Shown here: in pieces, positions 48,620 through 60,677 of the stretch
Layout: the number at the start of each line of letters is the position of its first letter
Position numbering within the stretch: position 1 is the first letter of the stretch
Assembly (NCBI GenBank): GCA_026874595.1
Contig: CM049319.1
Location: 5,608,601 to 5,672,600, forward strand
Direction: 5' to 3'
Source: Sipunculus nudus
Taxonomy: Eukaryota; Annelida; Sipuncula; Golfingiida; Sipunculidae
DNA length: 64,000 bases
Program-made: the position numbers and the translations under genes
The notes under the pieces: generated by a model
The model's database searches: none
What the model was told of the DNA's origin: nothing
Seen by the model: the letters and a program-made list of their open reading frames with translations, nothing else

Positions 48620-50080
48620 AATAAAGGTAGGTGAGTACATATGTCAACGGCAAGGCAATGTTTCCAAATGTTGTATTTCAGTTTCTTTAACCGTCGGTGG
48701 ATATCTGACCTGAATCCACTATGTTAAATCATTATCCACTCTAGAGAAATTACTTAGGATCAGCGAGAACAGTTCTCTGGATAATTGCCATTGTTTATGG
48801 ACCATCGAGAAATATGGATATATTTGCCCCCCATGTATCGGGGAATCGTTTATTACCTCAAACGAACAAGTGGCCTATGGGCCATGACGCTCAGCTAATT
48901 TGACCGAATGCTCATGTTTTTTTATTAATGTTATATATTGTCTGTAAGAAAAGCCTATGGCTGAAGTTACAGTGTGAAAAAAAATTGTTAAGCAATAAAA
49001 ATTCATGATTCAGGAGACCTGCCCAGGATACTGTATTACATCTTTTAAAATCCCAATGTGCACAGGGGCGACCGGGGATCCAATTATTGTGTTGTTGTAT
49101 GGAATAAGCTATGAACTCTGCAAGATAAACTAGAAAATTTAATAGACAGAACAGTGTTTCTTTGTGTAAGCCTGGCCTTACCAAACATTTCTTTAAATGT
49201 ATCATGTCACTCGAATCCTTCCAGTCCATAAACTCTGACTGTATTTTCTTTGGAAACTCAACAGCGGTTAACCACGGAGTTATTGTCTCTTTATGCTAGG
49301 AACCTTGCGGTCACAGACCCTGCCTAATTTCCTTAAATCGTCAGGACACTTGGCAGTTATCGTAGAAGTCCCCCTGAGATCTCACTAAGTAAGATGTTTC
49401 AACACTCGCTTGGAAAGCTGTCAATTATACAAGACTTACGGATATATTTGTCACTCACGTGAAAGGTCATCGGTCATTGTTTCAATGTAAAACCTTGAAG
49501 GAGGTTATATAATAAACGATATTTTCTATACAGTATGATTCCAAAAATAAACATAAATGACATTTTATAATCAATCAGGTCACCATGTATTCATGTTTTA
49601 ATATAACGTCTGATCAAGATTCAGCATAAAACATAAAAACACAAATCAGCCTCTATTGTGTCAACATTTTTCAAAGAACTTTAAAACATGCTAATTGTCG
49701 TTGATCAGACATTTAGACCTTGGAGTTCATCTGTTAAATTTGGGGAGAAACTTTAGATTGAGCAAATCATTGGCGGAGGTTTGCGATCTACTTTTGTTTC
49801 TCATTTTAGGTGTATTTAAGCATGAGTAAAACATAAATAATGTTATCTGTGGAAAAGCACATATGAAGGAAGTTTTGTGGTACACCCTGAAGTGACTAGT
49901 GACATCGATGTACCAAACACTTGCAGATGGGACATCCTACTTGTAGCTCAAACAAATTCAGGAAGCTATTCAATGCCAACAAAACATTATTAAGTGGATT
50001 AAAATTCAAGACCAGTTCACACCATCGTTCAAACGTTTAATTTATGATGAATAGTGGACAGATAACCAATAAATTAGCCT
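48620..50080 (+). repeat. DR-1 dispersed repeat, long copy (unit 3)
   Basis: Duplicate of 15110-16540 with the same landmarks. GACGCTCAGCT at 48886-48896 also occurs near the left end of the element at 55843. Confidence 0.5.
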
Positions 50081-50209
50081 TCGCATCACGTAAACATTGA
50101 AAATATTCCTGTCAATACTCCTACTTGTATGGGGTTGACACAAAGACGCTCTGCGTATATACATAGTATACTATATATACATGTAACCGGACACACAAAA
50201 CCGTTCCTA

Positions 50210-50330
50210 CTGGCCTTGCTAGTGAAGCTTGCTTTATTAGCGAAGCAATAGAACGTCTGACTTGTGTGTCACAGGTTACGGGTTCGAATCCACATTCGGG
50301 CCCGGTATCTATTTTCACCCGTTACATACA
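50210..50330 (+). repeat. tRNA-derived SINE, unit 3 copy
   Basis: Duplicate of 16670-16790 with the same B box GGGTTCGAATCC and a slightly altered A box (GCGAAGCAATAGAACG). Confidence 0.5.
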
Positions 50331-51399
50331 TTTTCCTAATGAAAGCCATATATAAATATATCTTATCGTAATTAATATGCTTAATAATGTAACTGATGCA
50401 TTCATCTTTAAATAATATTTGATCTGATCAAATGGAAAATTATAGGAATTGCGTGATACCATCTATGATGCATGCAAAAAACATTAAAATACATGTACCA
50501 AAATTAAACGAAAATATTCCGATTTTACTATTATCGTACAGACTCATATCGATTATTCAAATAATATTTTTAAAATTCAGGTGTAAAATATGAGTTTGAT
50601 AAATGTTCTTATTTCTGATCATCATGTAAGAATGATCTAAATAACGTACTGCATGCACTTTTGTAAAACACAGAATTTTCAATCGATGCATGAAGTTAAT
50701 GCGTAACAAAGACAACGATAAGGAATATCTTAAGCCGATTCACATCAAAGGAACCAGCAGCAACCCAGGTTTGAAAAATTTTTCAGCCTAGGATCGAACG
50801 AAAGTAAATTCTGACGAACAAATAAACTTATAACGGCGTCGTTGGCGTGATGTGACTGGAGCTTTAAAGAATACTAATTCTGCAGTAGTTTTGCTCTTTA
50901 GCTCGAAAAGATATAGTCTTTTATCCACTCGTTATTAAAGGTAACATATTGCACTGGACCCCTTAAGATCATGGACATACGTGTGGCCTGGACGTGTCTA
51001 GTTGGTCTGGAGACAATCAATGCACGTGCGTGAATTCTCGGGGGATTCATCACGGACCACAGCTCGGTCCAATTTCGGACTACGGTCGGCAGAGAGGAAC
51101 GACGTTCTGTCGGACACTTAGTATTTCAGGTGTTGAAAAACATTGGACTCACACCGGCATCGTTACTATGTGACCTTAAGATAAATCGAGGGATGTCTGC
51201 CGGATTGGCTTACTGTCTACCCGTCCATTCGTCTTTCTGTACATGATCTTTTATTGGGAAAACAAAGAGTATGTAGTACGTGATGTAGTAGGCGTTTCTA
51301 TTAGAGCTGATGAGTAATTCTCTTTTTTTATTAATGAGTAATGGTCTTCATACAGAAAATAAACAATGTTCCATGTGATATTCTGTTTATTTTATCATG
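50331..51399. other. Upstream region of the unit 3 plus lectin
   Basis: Matches 16791-17879. No gene seen. Confidence 0.5.
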
Positions 51400-51551
51400 G
51401 CGTGTGATTCGCTGCGTGATATTTACACTGCTTTTGATTGACAGCTACTTATCTGAGGGAAATATAAGAATGGATTGGACGCTTGTTTACCACAGCTGCC
51501 ATAATCAATCGGGCTGAACACCTCAACAACCAAGCACGTATAGAACCATCG
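51400..51551 (+). promoter_or_regulatory. Upstream region and probable 5' noncoding exon of the unit 3 plus lectin
   Basis: Same block as at 17880. CTTATCT (AGATAAG on the reverse strand) is at 51448-51454 and the GT donor at 51552. The acceptor is at 51842-51843, 20 bases before the ATG of the intact gene. Confidence 0.48.
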
Positions 51552-51863
51552 GTAATGTGTAATTCATTTTTGCTCACTTTGAAAGAGAATGCTAAATGCA
51601 ATATTGTACTCAAACGACTTAGTGATTGATTATCACTTTTATTATTATAATTATTACCATTATTATTATTAGTCTTATTATTATTTTAAGCAGAAGAAGT
51701 GTAAAAATAGTTTTTTTTACATTTAGTCAACAGTGTTCCAGGTTGTAAAACGTACAAATTCATGATCTTGTATAGGACAAGAGATACTTCTACAATAGGT
51801 TTTAATCGGTAAAAGTTGATTTCGTTTTATTAATTCATTTCAGGAAAATCCTGGCACAGGAAA

Positions 51864-52738
51864 ATGAGTCCTTATGCCTGTCTGATTTTTGCACCCATAG
51901 TGCTGGCAACAGGTTGTATATCTTTATAATTTTGAGACTTCCTAGGTTCAAATAAATACAATTTTGTATTTAAAGATACCAATAATCAAGATACATGTAT
52001 ATATCTTCTGTTACTGTGAACTAAAGGAAAATGTCTGAATCTACATAAAGATGAGTTGGAGGTACAATGGAGACACAATTTGTACAGCAGTTCAAAGCCT
52101 ATTTTAGTAAAGATAGGGCCAATGTGGATATTGAGAACTTTTGATGCTACATTCGGATGTTTCTTTAAACGAATCAAAATCTACACAGAGTGAAAAAATG
52201 GGGTAGATATTATAAATTGGTGGGTTTTGAAAACCTAGGAGAGAGAGAGAGAGAGAGTGAGAGAGTAAGTGTGTGCTAAAGACTGAAGTTATTTTTGCTC
52301 CTCCATTCAGCCCTAGGTAGCAAAATGGGGTACTCTCACCGGTATCACCATGGACAAGTACAAATAGTGATGAAGCCGTCCTGCTATATGTTCGTCCACG
52401 CTGCTTACTTCTGGTTGGAGGCGAAGGACTACTGTCAGAAAACGGGAGGAAGGTTGGTCAGTGTCGAGACAAAGGGTGAGAACGACCATCTACTTAGGAT
52501 CGTCCGGCGATATCCAAACCGCTATTTCTGGACAGGGGGGAACGATATATCTGTTGAGGGAGACTGGCGCTGGCTGGCTGGACATACAAAAATATCTTAT
52601 GATGATTGGAATCGAGGGCAACCGGACAATGATCACGGTAAAGAAGACTGTCTCGAATTTAACAAGGACCTCGGATTTCATTGGAATGACGCCCCTTGTG
52701 GGTCAAGGAAGGCATTTATTTGTGAGAGGGTTTGCTAA
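51864..52738 (+). CDS. Secreted C-type lectin, two coding exons, intact (unit 3 plus gene)
   Basis: Spliced gene of 158 codons. Coding exon 1 (51864..51912) encodes the signal peptide MSPYACLIFAPIVLAT and ends in phase 1 before GT (51913). Coding exon 2 (52311..52738) starts after TTCAG; the first residues are ALGSKMGYSHRYHH, then the lectin domain: PSCYMF, FWLEAKDYC, GGRLVSVETKGEND, FWTGGND, GQPDN, EDC, HWND, CG and FICERVC. QPD plus WND predicts a calcium-dependent galactose-type site. The protein should be secreted. A probable 5' noncoding exon ends at 51551, and its partner acceptor AG (51842-51843) lies 20 bases before the ATG. A GA-rich microsatellite (52240-52266) sits just upstream of the exon 2 acceptor. 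AATAAA signals occur at 52769 and 52810. It is the only intact plus-strand copy in the window and the closest relative of the nonsense copy at 18357. Confidence 0.9.
52240..52266. repeat. GA microsatellite in the lectin intron (unit 3)
   Basis: GA run with one GTGA interruption, about 45 bases upstream of the exon 2 acceptor. Confidence 0.85.
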
Positions 52739-52768
52739 AAATCATAGTGGTAAATAACTCACATGATA

Positions 52769-52815
52769 AATAAAAAGAGATTTTTATGTTGAATCTGGTC
52801 TTGCATCACAATAAA
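52769..52815 (+). other. Poly(A) signals of the unit 3 plus lectin
   Basis: Two AATAAA hexamers, at 52769-52774 and 52810-52815, shortly after the stop at 52738. Both have counterparts at 19124 and 19165 behind the unit 1 copy. Confidence 0.5.
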
Positions 52816-53039
52816 AATCTCGATAAAATTCTTAGCTGATATCTTTTATTTGCTATTACGTATCAATTAAGCAGTAACTTATCACAGCATTTTTACTTTA
52901 AGGAAGTACAACTCCTTGTAATTTTTATAAATTTATATATTTAATTTGACACATCCTAATTCATGGATAGAAAGAAATTTGAAATATATAACATACTATA
53001 ATCCTGACAAAGTCGCAAACCCTGTCCAGCACACATCTA

Positions 53040-54400
53040 TAAATGGTACAATATAGCATCTTTTAACTTCGGATCAACGGACGAGATATGACGAGAATGG
53101 ACTCGGTAGAGCTTAAAACATGCCACAGTCGAAAACCCGATCGCCCTAGCAGCTTCTCGTTTGTCTGAGTGATACGACGAGACTCGTAGTCTAGTCTCTG
53201 AGAGTTTATTAGATGCTATGAAACGTAATAATCTAGACTTGTCTAGCCAACAAATCGACCGAGTTATGATTTGTTCTCTCGTGACATTTGATGCAACACT
53301 GACATCTCGTCACATGTTATCCAACGCAGAAAATTTGACCTCTCTAAAATAAAAAGTGACAAAATTATAACCGTTCTTGCCGATTCTCGCATATTCTGTG
53401 TCTATTTAAACATATAAAATATGCAGAAAAACCCTATACCCTATGCAGAAAAAATGGAACTCTGTAGCACCAAAAGTGAAGGAATTGAAAAATGTGGCTC
53501 GGTATTCTGAATTTCAATAATCTTATCGAAATACGTATTCATAGCTAGAACCCATACCAACCATAATGCTATTTTTTTAGGGGCATTATGAAAAATTTAT
53601 TGATATTGTTCATAATTATCGAGATATCGCAGAAAGACAGTTCTCCCTACTTTGCAACGCCTTCTGGTGGATATAATCGCATAGAAAACGACAGACTCCT
53701 ATCTTGCGGCAGGTATAAAGCTTTGACCTGCTTTGAAGATTTTGCCTACCTTATCCTCAAAAATTGCCCATCAAACCATTTCTTCCTGGGCCATGCATTG
53801 TATACGTAGGCTGGTAAGCCTCACTTGAGTCGTGATACAAGCTATATCGAGGATGAAACCGCAGTGATTAACCATCATATTGCCTGCATATCCTGGTAAA
53901 CAACCCATAAACATAACAATAGGCTACGAATGATGATTTAATACAAAGCAATACATGTAAACTCACAACCCAAATTGATACTTCGTCTCCATGGTAACGA
54001 GTCATTTCCTTTATCGCGCACAAGTTGGCTGCCGTCAAGTAACCCGTTTGAGCCTTGCTTGTATGCATGCGGTCAGAAATTCAACAAACATGCTAAGGCA
54101 TTTACCAATATGCAGAGTTAAAAAGGAACTTTTCTCGCTCATGTAAGGTTTTGTAAGAGAGTGTACTAAAAAAGCTGAAGATTTACTTGTTATGTCAATT
54201 GACAGCGTACCTGTAGGCCTTAAGGTGTAAAAAATGACGACACTATTTTTACACCCTCATAGACTTACAGTGTGTTCCTTGCTGAAGGATGAAACTTCAT
54301 TCTGACAAGCAGTGTGTACGATGATCATAGACTCTCTCATGTCAGAGGACCGAAATGGCGCTAGGACTATAGCCGCCAGCCAGAAGCTGGCGAGTGAAAC
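53040..54400 (+). mobile_element. Lectin-flanking tandem-repeat element, unit 3 copy
   Basis: Near copy of 19480-20860. The terminal hairpin CGCCAGC-CAGAA-GCTGGCG is intact (about 54372-54390), preceded by GGACTATAGC and followed by GAGTGAAAC. Confidence 0.45.
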
Positions 54401-54613
54401 AAATATAAAACAGAGTATAGCTTTAATTCTACATATATGCTGATGGTTGACTCGCAGTCTCGTCTGAAATTAGAACCATCAACAGTTGACTCATACAGTC
54501 ACTTAGATGGGTCACTTAGTTATTTTTTAGATTCCTAGTGTGAAGCTGAAACGTTGATATATATATATATATATGTAGGAATAGCCATGCTGGTTCATTG
54601 TTTTATAGATGGA

Positions 54614-54772
54614 AAGGGTATACACAGAAAAATGGTTCACTGCCAGTGGGATACGAACCCACGATCTTCCGATTTCCGGTGCGGTTGACTTAGTCCTCTT
54701 GGCCATGATAGATCCCCAACCCCTCTGTGTATTTGTACACTGGCTGTGAACCACTTTTCTGTGTATACCCTT
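54614..54772. mobile_element. MITE with 35-bp terminal inverted repeats and a tRNA-like core
   Basis: Left repeat 54614-54648 begins AAGGGTATACACAGAAAA. Right repeat 54738-54772 is its reverse complement with 33 of 35 positions matching. The core, read on the minus strand, has TGGCCAAGAGGACTAAGTC (A-box-like) and GTGGGTTCGTATCCCAC (B-box-like). It sits in a TA microsatellite, and the equivalent place in unit 1 (about 21015-21030) has no insertion. Confidence 0.7.
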
Positions 54773-54773
54773 A

Positions 54774-54775
<2 letters not shown>

Positions 54776-54822
<47 letters not shown>

Positions 54823-54831
54823 CATATATAT
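54776..54831. repeat. TA microsatellite split by the MITE insertion
   Basis: TA runs at 54557-54574 and 54776-54831 flank the insertion. Unit 1 has only a short ATATTTATAT stretch here. Confidence 0.8.
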
Positions 54832-55842
54832 AAATTGAACAAAATGGCGTCTTTTCAAATGAATATCTAAAAAAATATTATGTGTGAGACGTGTAAATTG
54901 TGCCATCATGTGTTCGTAAGTGTGCAGTTTTCAAAGTCATATCTAAGTTATATACATGTCATTCATCCACCAGGCTAGTAATTAATATGTGCAATTTGGA
55001 TGGTTCTTTTTCATGGGGTAAAATCAAGCAGTAGGATAACTCTATGAGGAGACACTATAGATCCCTAACATGGGATGTTATTGTCGAAACATAATAATAT
55101 GGATAAGCAACAGCTGTCCATCAATTTTTCTTTAATTTTATAAGTGACATAATAGCGTTTCCAAAGACAGATAGCGACTAATAAACTCTATTCCATTGGA
55201 AATTAAACCATTTATAGAAGACTGCATGATACCAAACAAACAAAGCGTGTTCTGGGGAACCCCCTTTATATATTAATATCAACTAGCGTTCGAGTATGTT
55301 TAAGAGAGAGAAAGAAAGAAAGAGAAAGAAAGCGAGAAGTTTATTAAACTGTATGAGTAAATTCCTCTTGCTTCAGTAAACTGGCTTTCTGTATCTGGAT
55401 CTGTCTAAAGTTTAACATGACAATAATTAATTTTGAGACTTCACGTGGAAGATGAACTTGAAGTTGTTCATATTTGAATAGTTTCCCAAGAAGCAATTAA
55501 TAGCTCAGCACATATGTGGGCACAACCACAAATGTGTTTCAGAACTACCTCCTTATTTTCGTATTAAATCAAGTGGCATTATACCATAAAACAGTCAATT
55601 AAATCTCTGAATATGCCGTTTTTTTAGGTGGGCTGCTCGTCATCATTAAAAAAAAGTGGTTATTAACACGCATCTTACTATAATTTGTCATATTATTCTC
55701 CGTATCTATCCGCAACATATTGGAACGTATAAAATGTGATGCATCAGTAACATTATTATAATATATAATTATATCCTGCTGAATAAAGATGCTTACATAA
55801 TGAAGAAAATACTATTGAATAAATCATAAACGTCAAAACAAA
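54832..55842. other. Tail of unit 3
   Basis: Aligns with 21030-22335 but with a gap of several hundred bases near 55685. No gene seen. Confidence 0.45.
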
Positions 55843-57677
55843 CAAGTGACCCATGGGTCCTGACGCTCAGCTGACTTGGAAGAGATTCGCAAAAGGAAAT
55901 TTTATCATCTGAATGGTAGTATATACCCATTCAACTGAAGCATCAAACAGATTTTCCAACAGGCCATGATTGTGTCTGTATTTATATATCACACAAATAA
56001 AGAAAATTATCCATGCAAAGAATCATGGTTAGCATGCATTAGTTGTTCAGATACTTCAGCTTTTGTATCTAATAGTCCATTTTTCTTAGGGATACTTCAG
56101 AGTACTATAGCCTGAAGGATATGGGAAACAGAGACCTAATTTCAGGTTTCCACAGACACTTTTCATGGGCCTCATTGCATGACAAGAATGAAGATTTTAG
56201 GCCCAGTGGTTACGATTTGTAGCCTGTTAACAGATAACCACATCTTCAAAGGTCTCAAAAATAGAGAAAAAAATTCGTAAAAATTTGAAAAAAAAAAATA
56301 AAATAAAGGTGGCACAACCAGTCTGCAGGAACTGATGGAACGCCTCATGATCAATATGTATGCCAAAATCATGACCATCAGTGTTGTAGTTATTGAGATA
56401 CTGCAGTTTTTGTATCAAAATTTTCATTCTTCTGGAGGGTATTTTGGAGCCATTCAACTTAAAGGATACGTGTAACAGAGACCTAATTTCAGGTTTCCAT
56501 GGAGAATTTTCATGGGTCTCCCTGTGTGTCAAGAATGAAGATCCTAGGTCCAGTTATTATGATTTGTGCCCTGTTAACAGATGTTCATATCTTTAAAGGT
56601 CTCAAAAATAGAAAAAAAAATTCTTAAAAAAACCCCGAACAAATATAGGTGGTGCCACCAGTCTGCAGAAACTGATGAAACACTCCATGATCAATATCCA
56701 TGCAAACAATTACGGTGATCTCTGCATTAGTTGTTCGGATGCTTCAGCTTTTGTATCAAATTTTCAATTATTCTGAGCTGTATTTTGGAGTGCCATAGCT
56801 CAAAGGATATAGGTAACAGAGACCTAATTTCAAATTTCCATGGAGAATTTTCATAGGTCTCCATGTGTGTCAAGAATGAAGATTCTAGGTCCAGTCGGTA
56901 CGATTTGTACCCTGTTGACAGATGACTATATCCTTAAAGGTCCCAAAAATAGAGGTAAAAAAAAAATGTAAACATTTGAAAAAAATACAGGTGGCGTCAC
57001 CAGTCTGCAGGAACTGTTGGAACAGCTCTTGATCAATATGTATGCCAAAATCATGACCATCAGTGTTGTAGTTATTGAAATGTTGCAGTTTGTTTTTATC
57101 AAATTTTTCATTATTCTGTGGGGGAAATTGGGAGCCCCACAGCCCAAAGGATATGGGTGAACATAGACCTTATTATAGGTTTCCATGAAGACTTTTCGTA
57201 GGTCTCTCACTGTGTCAAGAAACGAGATTCTAGGTCCAGTCTTTGCGATTTGTGCCCTGTTAACAGATGTTCACATTTTTAAAGGTTTCAAAAATAGAAA
57301 AAACAATTCGTAAAAAATCGAAAAAATAGGTGGCGCCACCAGTTTGCAGAAACTGATGAAACATCTCATTATCAATACGTATGCCCAAAATAATTACCAT
57401 CATTGATGTAGTTAATGAGATATTGAAGTTTTTGTATGAAATTTTTGACTATTCTGGGGGATACTTTGCGGCCCCATTGCTCAAAAGATATGGGTAATAG
57501 AGACCTAATTTCCAGATTCCGTGGAGATTTTTCATGGACCTCTCAAAATGCCAAGTTAAAAGATTCTAGGTCCAGCGGTCACGATTTGTGCTTGGTTAGC
57601 GGACGGACAGACGGACAGACGACGGACAAAGAGTGATCGCTATAGCTCAGATGACTTTCAGTCATCTGAGCTAAAAA
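55843..57677 (+). mobile_element. Full-length Helentron/pearl-like element with five ~340-base tandem units
   Basis: The GAGACCTAAT motif recurs at 56131, 56478, 56819, 57164 (variant) and 57500, giving periods of 336-347. A GGACGGACAGACGG microsatellite follows, then GAGTGATCGCTATAG and a 13-bp perfect hairpin (AGCTCAGATGACT / AGTCATCTGAGCT) ending CTAAAA. Near the left end GCTCAGCTGA mirrors GCTCAGATGA of the hairpin, giving subterminal inverted repeats. Unit 1 has no insertion at the matching place (about 22335). Confidence 0.65.
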
Positions 57678-57912
57678 CCAATAAAATATGGTCCAGTGAC
57701 CTTTGTTAATGTAAGTTGATAAGGTATTTACCCGATTTAAGCGGCGAGATATAAAAAAAAATTACACATCTTTGGGGTATTCATTGAATTCGAACACGTT
57801 TATTCATGTTTGGGTAATTGCTGCTTCCCTTCATGATTTCTCTTATCAGCAGGTGTAGTACTATATACAGTATGAAATCAATGAAATGAACAATGCACTA
57901 TACCCCTATCAG

Positions 57913-57944
57913 CTCTCTCTCTCTTTCTCTCTCTCCCTCCCTCC

Positions 57945-58008
<64 letters not shown>
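57913..58008. repeat. CT plus TA compound microsatellite
   Basis: CT-rich run followed by TA at the unit 3/unit 4 junction region. Confidence 0.9.
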
Positions 58009-58014
<6 letters not shown>

Positions 58015-58254
58015 TCCATATAAGACATTCACAAAAATTAATTATCGAAATAAACGATGAAACACCATTCATATGGTGTAGGATATTAACGTCTTCTACA
58101 TATACATGTGGTGCTTTTTGTCAGTTATATCTTGGATATAATTTCTTTACATTGTCCCTTGTCATACACCCGTTATCACCAACAATATCCGCTTTTGCTT
58201 TTCCTGATCTGGCGGGCGTAAGGGGCATTAGGTTATTATTTTTGTTTCAACAAA

Positions 58255-58500
58255 TTGCTTTCCAGTGTAGGGCCAGGACAGTCGAGGGGTAAAACATTCG
58301 GCTCTCTCCGCTCCGCTGACGCCCCGGGTTCGATCCCCTGTGTGGCCAGAGAGTGGGTTGTAGTTGCCCGTCCAAGGCGGGTGCTGTTCTTGGGGTTCCC
58401 TGGTTTCCTCCACCTTGACAGGCTACCGAACGCCATCGTCTGAGCCTTGGAGAGTGCCTTGATTCGTTATGATATCTATTTGTAGATTCATGCAAAATAA
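58255..58500 (+). repeat. tRNA-derived SINE of marine-invertebrate type, unit 4 copy
   Basis: Matches 22470-22720. Here the B box is perfect (GGGTTCGATCCCC). The tail TATCTATTTGTAGATTCATG is conserved. The overlapping ORFs in both strands are artefacts of this repeat. Confidence 0.6.
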
Positions 58501-58594
58501 ATCAGTTATATTCTTATCTGGAGATCCTCATTGTGGTTAAAAAATATGCCAGGCGTGTTGCAGGAGCAAGCTATCCAACTATCTTGTGCTGATC

Positions 58595-58920
58595 ACAGGG
58601 GTGGATCCAGGAGTTCAGAAAGGGGGTGGGGGGGGGGGGGGCAACCAAGGGAAGCTAAAGGAAATCCTTTAAAGGATTCGAGGTCCTAGAAAGGGGTACG
58701 AGGCCTCCTAATTTTGTGTGAAACCCTTAAAAGAATTGCACCGGATAAACCGGGGGTGGGGGGGGGGGGGGGCTGGACAAGCAGCTGTAATATTGCATCA
58801 GCTGAGCCACTGAAGCCACTGAAGCAATGACCCCGACTGGATCTCTCCCTGTGGTGTGAGCGCCTTTCCGGGTCTTCGGTCATTATTCCACCATTAAGGA
58901 CGCACAGAGAAATTCGCAAG
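58595..58920. repeat. Interspersed GGGTGGATCCAGGA element, unit 4 copy
   Basis: Same start and same internal CCTTTCCGGGTCTTCGGTCA as 22800-23170, with two long poly-G tracts (about 58628-58641 and 58757-58772). Confidence 0.5.
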
Positions 58921-60518
58921 GGGACAAAAGGACTTCACGCAGAAACAATACGCGAAACACACAGAAACAATACACAGAACTCGCCAGATAACCTTTACCG
59001 CCCTGCACGCCAGAAAAAAATAGGGTTGACTCGCGAATTTACTTGAGGCTTGTCATATTCATCCCAAGGATCCTGGTTTCATGGCCTACGCTAGTCCTTT
59101 AGGTTCCTTTCCACGGAAATGCGGACTTCGTAATAAATCTTACGCTCTCCAGCGGAATTACATTCGACTTTCGTTACTCGAAATGAACTTTCGTTAACTG
59201 TTTTAAATATTGTGTGATAAAGAATCCATGAATATAATGAACTTCTGTTAAGTATTACATTTATGTTACAGGACGTACCAAGCACCTTGTTTAGCTTTAT
59301 TATCCATTAATTCTATCATTTTGTCTGTTATTGTATATATTGTAAAGAATATTATTATTATTGAACTTATATTGTCGTCAAATTTATCCATAAGGATACA
59401 TGTCTGAAATTATGTGTTGCGGTCCGTTGGGTCATGTGTGCCGTTTGAACGAGGACCGGAACAATACGTTTCACACACACTAATTATATCGACCCGATTA
59501 GGTTTGATCGATATTTTCGAAATGTCGATATATTACTATACGTTCACTCGCATATGGCGGGACGGGGTATCATTTTCCTATATCTTTTTTTCCAAACGTG
59601 ACGGAAACATATTTACTGTAGTAAAAATAAAGATAATGTTACACATATTGACATACACATTGAGTGAGAACGCTCCGTAAACGGCTGGAACTGAATGGCG
59701 GCACCTCTAAGGTAGTTTAAAAGGTTTGTCATACCAAATCACCAAAGTTATGGTTAAGCGTACAGAACTCTATTTTAATGTTTCTATGAGTTACGCCAAA
59801 AATAAATCAGTATTTTAATAAGAAACTTTGCCAGATTGCTGTGTGAAATAAATTAACCTGCATATAAGGTAATGGTGTTATCGTTAGGTCTGGATAAATT
59901 TAGCTCATTTATAAATTTTCCATTGCACTATAATGCAGTATGTGGTAGCGTATTGCGATACGTATTGTGATATTTTCATTGTATATATTTACAATGAATA
60001 ATATATTTACGTCTTATACATACAAACATATATTATATACACTATTAACTAAATATATTTAATATGAATACACCCTCCAAAAGCTATACGCAGATTAATT
60101 TATTCTACAAAGCAATCTGGTCATATTACTTTGTAAATTAATAATTTATTGTTAAAGGTTGATTTAAGTTTTAATGGTCTTACAGCTCCAGGTTCCCGAA
60201 ACAAAAACGCTTGCACTAAAAGTAGTGTAAAAAATACTAATAAAGACCTGCAAATAGCCAAGAATCACTCTCCCTTGGTAAGAAAGAAGTCTACACATTT
60301 GCCAGATTGAATACTTTATTTTTAACTAGATTGAAGCAAAATATATTTAGAGATCAAACCTAGATGTATAGATGCATTAAATTAACTAGTGACTAAAAGT
60401 TCATATTGCCCGAAAAGTCATGTGGTCTTTTACTTAGCTGAATGTCCAGATGGGTGCAACGTATGTATTTCCACATTTCATTAAATTTGGACACTTGCAG
60501 TAACCCTGTATAACACTT
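58921..60518. other. 3' side of the unit 4 minus lectin
   Basis: 59590-60518 aligns with 23090-23860. 58921-59590 lacks a counterpart in unit 2. No gene seen. Confidence 0.45.
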
Positions 60519-60524
60519 TTTATT
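60519..60524 (-). other. Poly(A) signal of the unit 4 minus lectin
   Basis: AATAAA on the minus strand, about 155 bases beyond the stop codon. It lies inside the 200-base segment deleted from the unit 1 copy. Confidence 0.5.
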
Positions 60525-60677
60525 ATCATATGAAAGATATTGAATGTATATTACAAATATTTAAAACATATGTAAGATGTTTCTCTTCAATTAAAAGATA
60601 TATTGCTTTCAATTTCTAGTTTCCTTCTATCAATTCTATTTTACTAGTTCTCGGCTCTCTTATGTAAAAACATTGTT

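Larger units (their letters stand above)
37440..58140. repeat. Tandem segmental duplication, unit 3
   Basis: Longest unit and closest to unit 1. It carries two insertions absent from unit 1 (54614-54772 and 55843-57677) and the 42730-45290 block. Its left part (37440-38030) resembles 2330-2910, left of unit 1. Confidence 0.78.

Noticed and set aside
54645-54712. Possible tRNA gene on the minus strand
   Set aside because: A and B box-like blocks are present but no full cloverleaf can be drawn, and the segment is enclosed by MITE inverted ends.
55843-57677. CRISPR-like array
   Set aside because: Repeat units are about 340 bases and diverged along their whole length, without short constant repeats and unique spacers; the host is eukaryotic.
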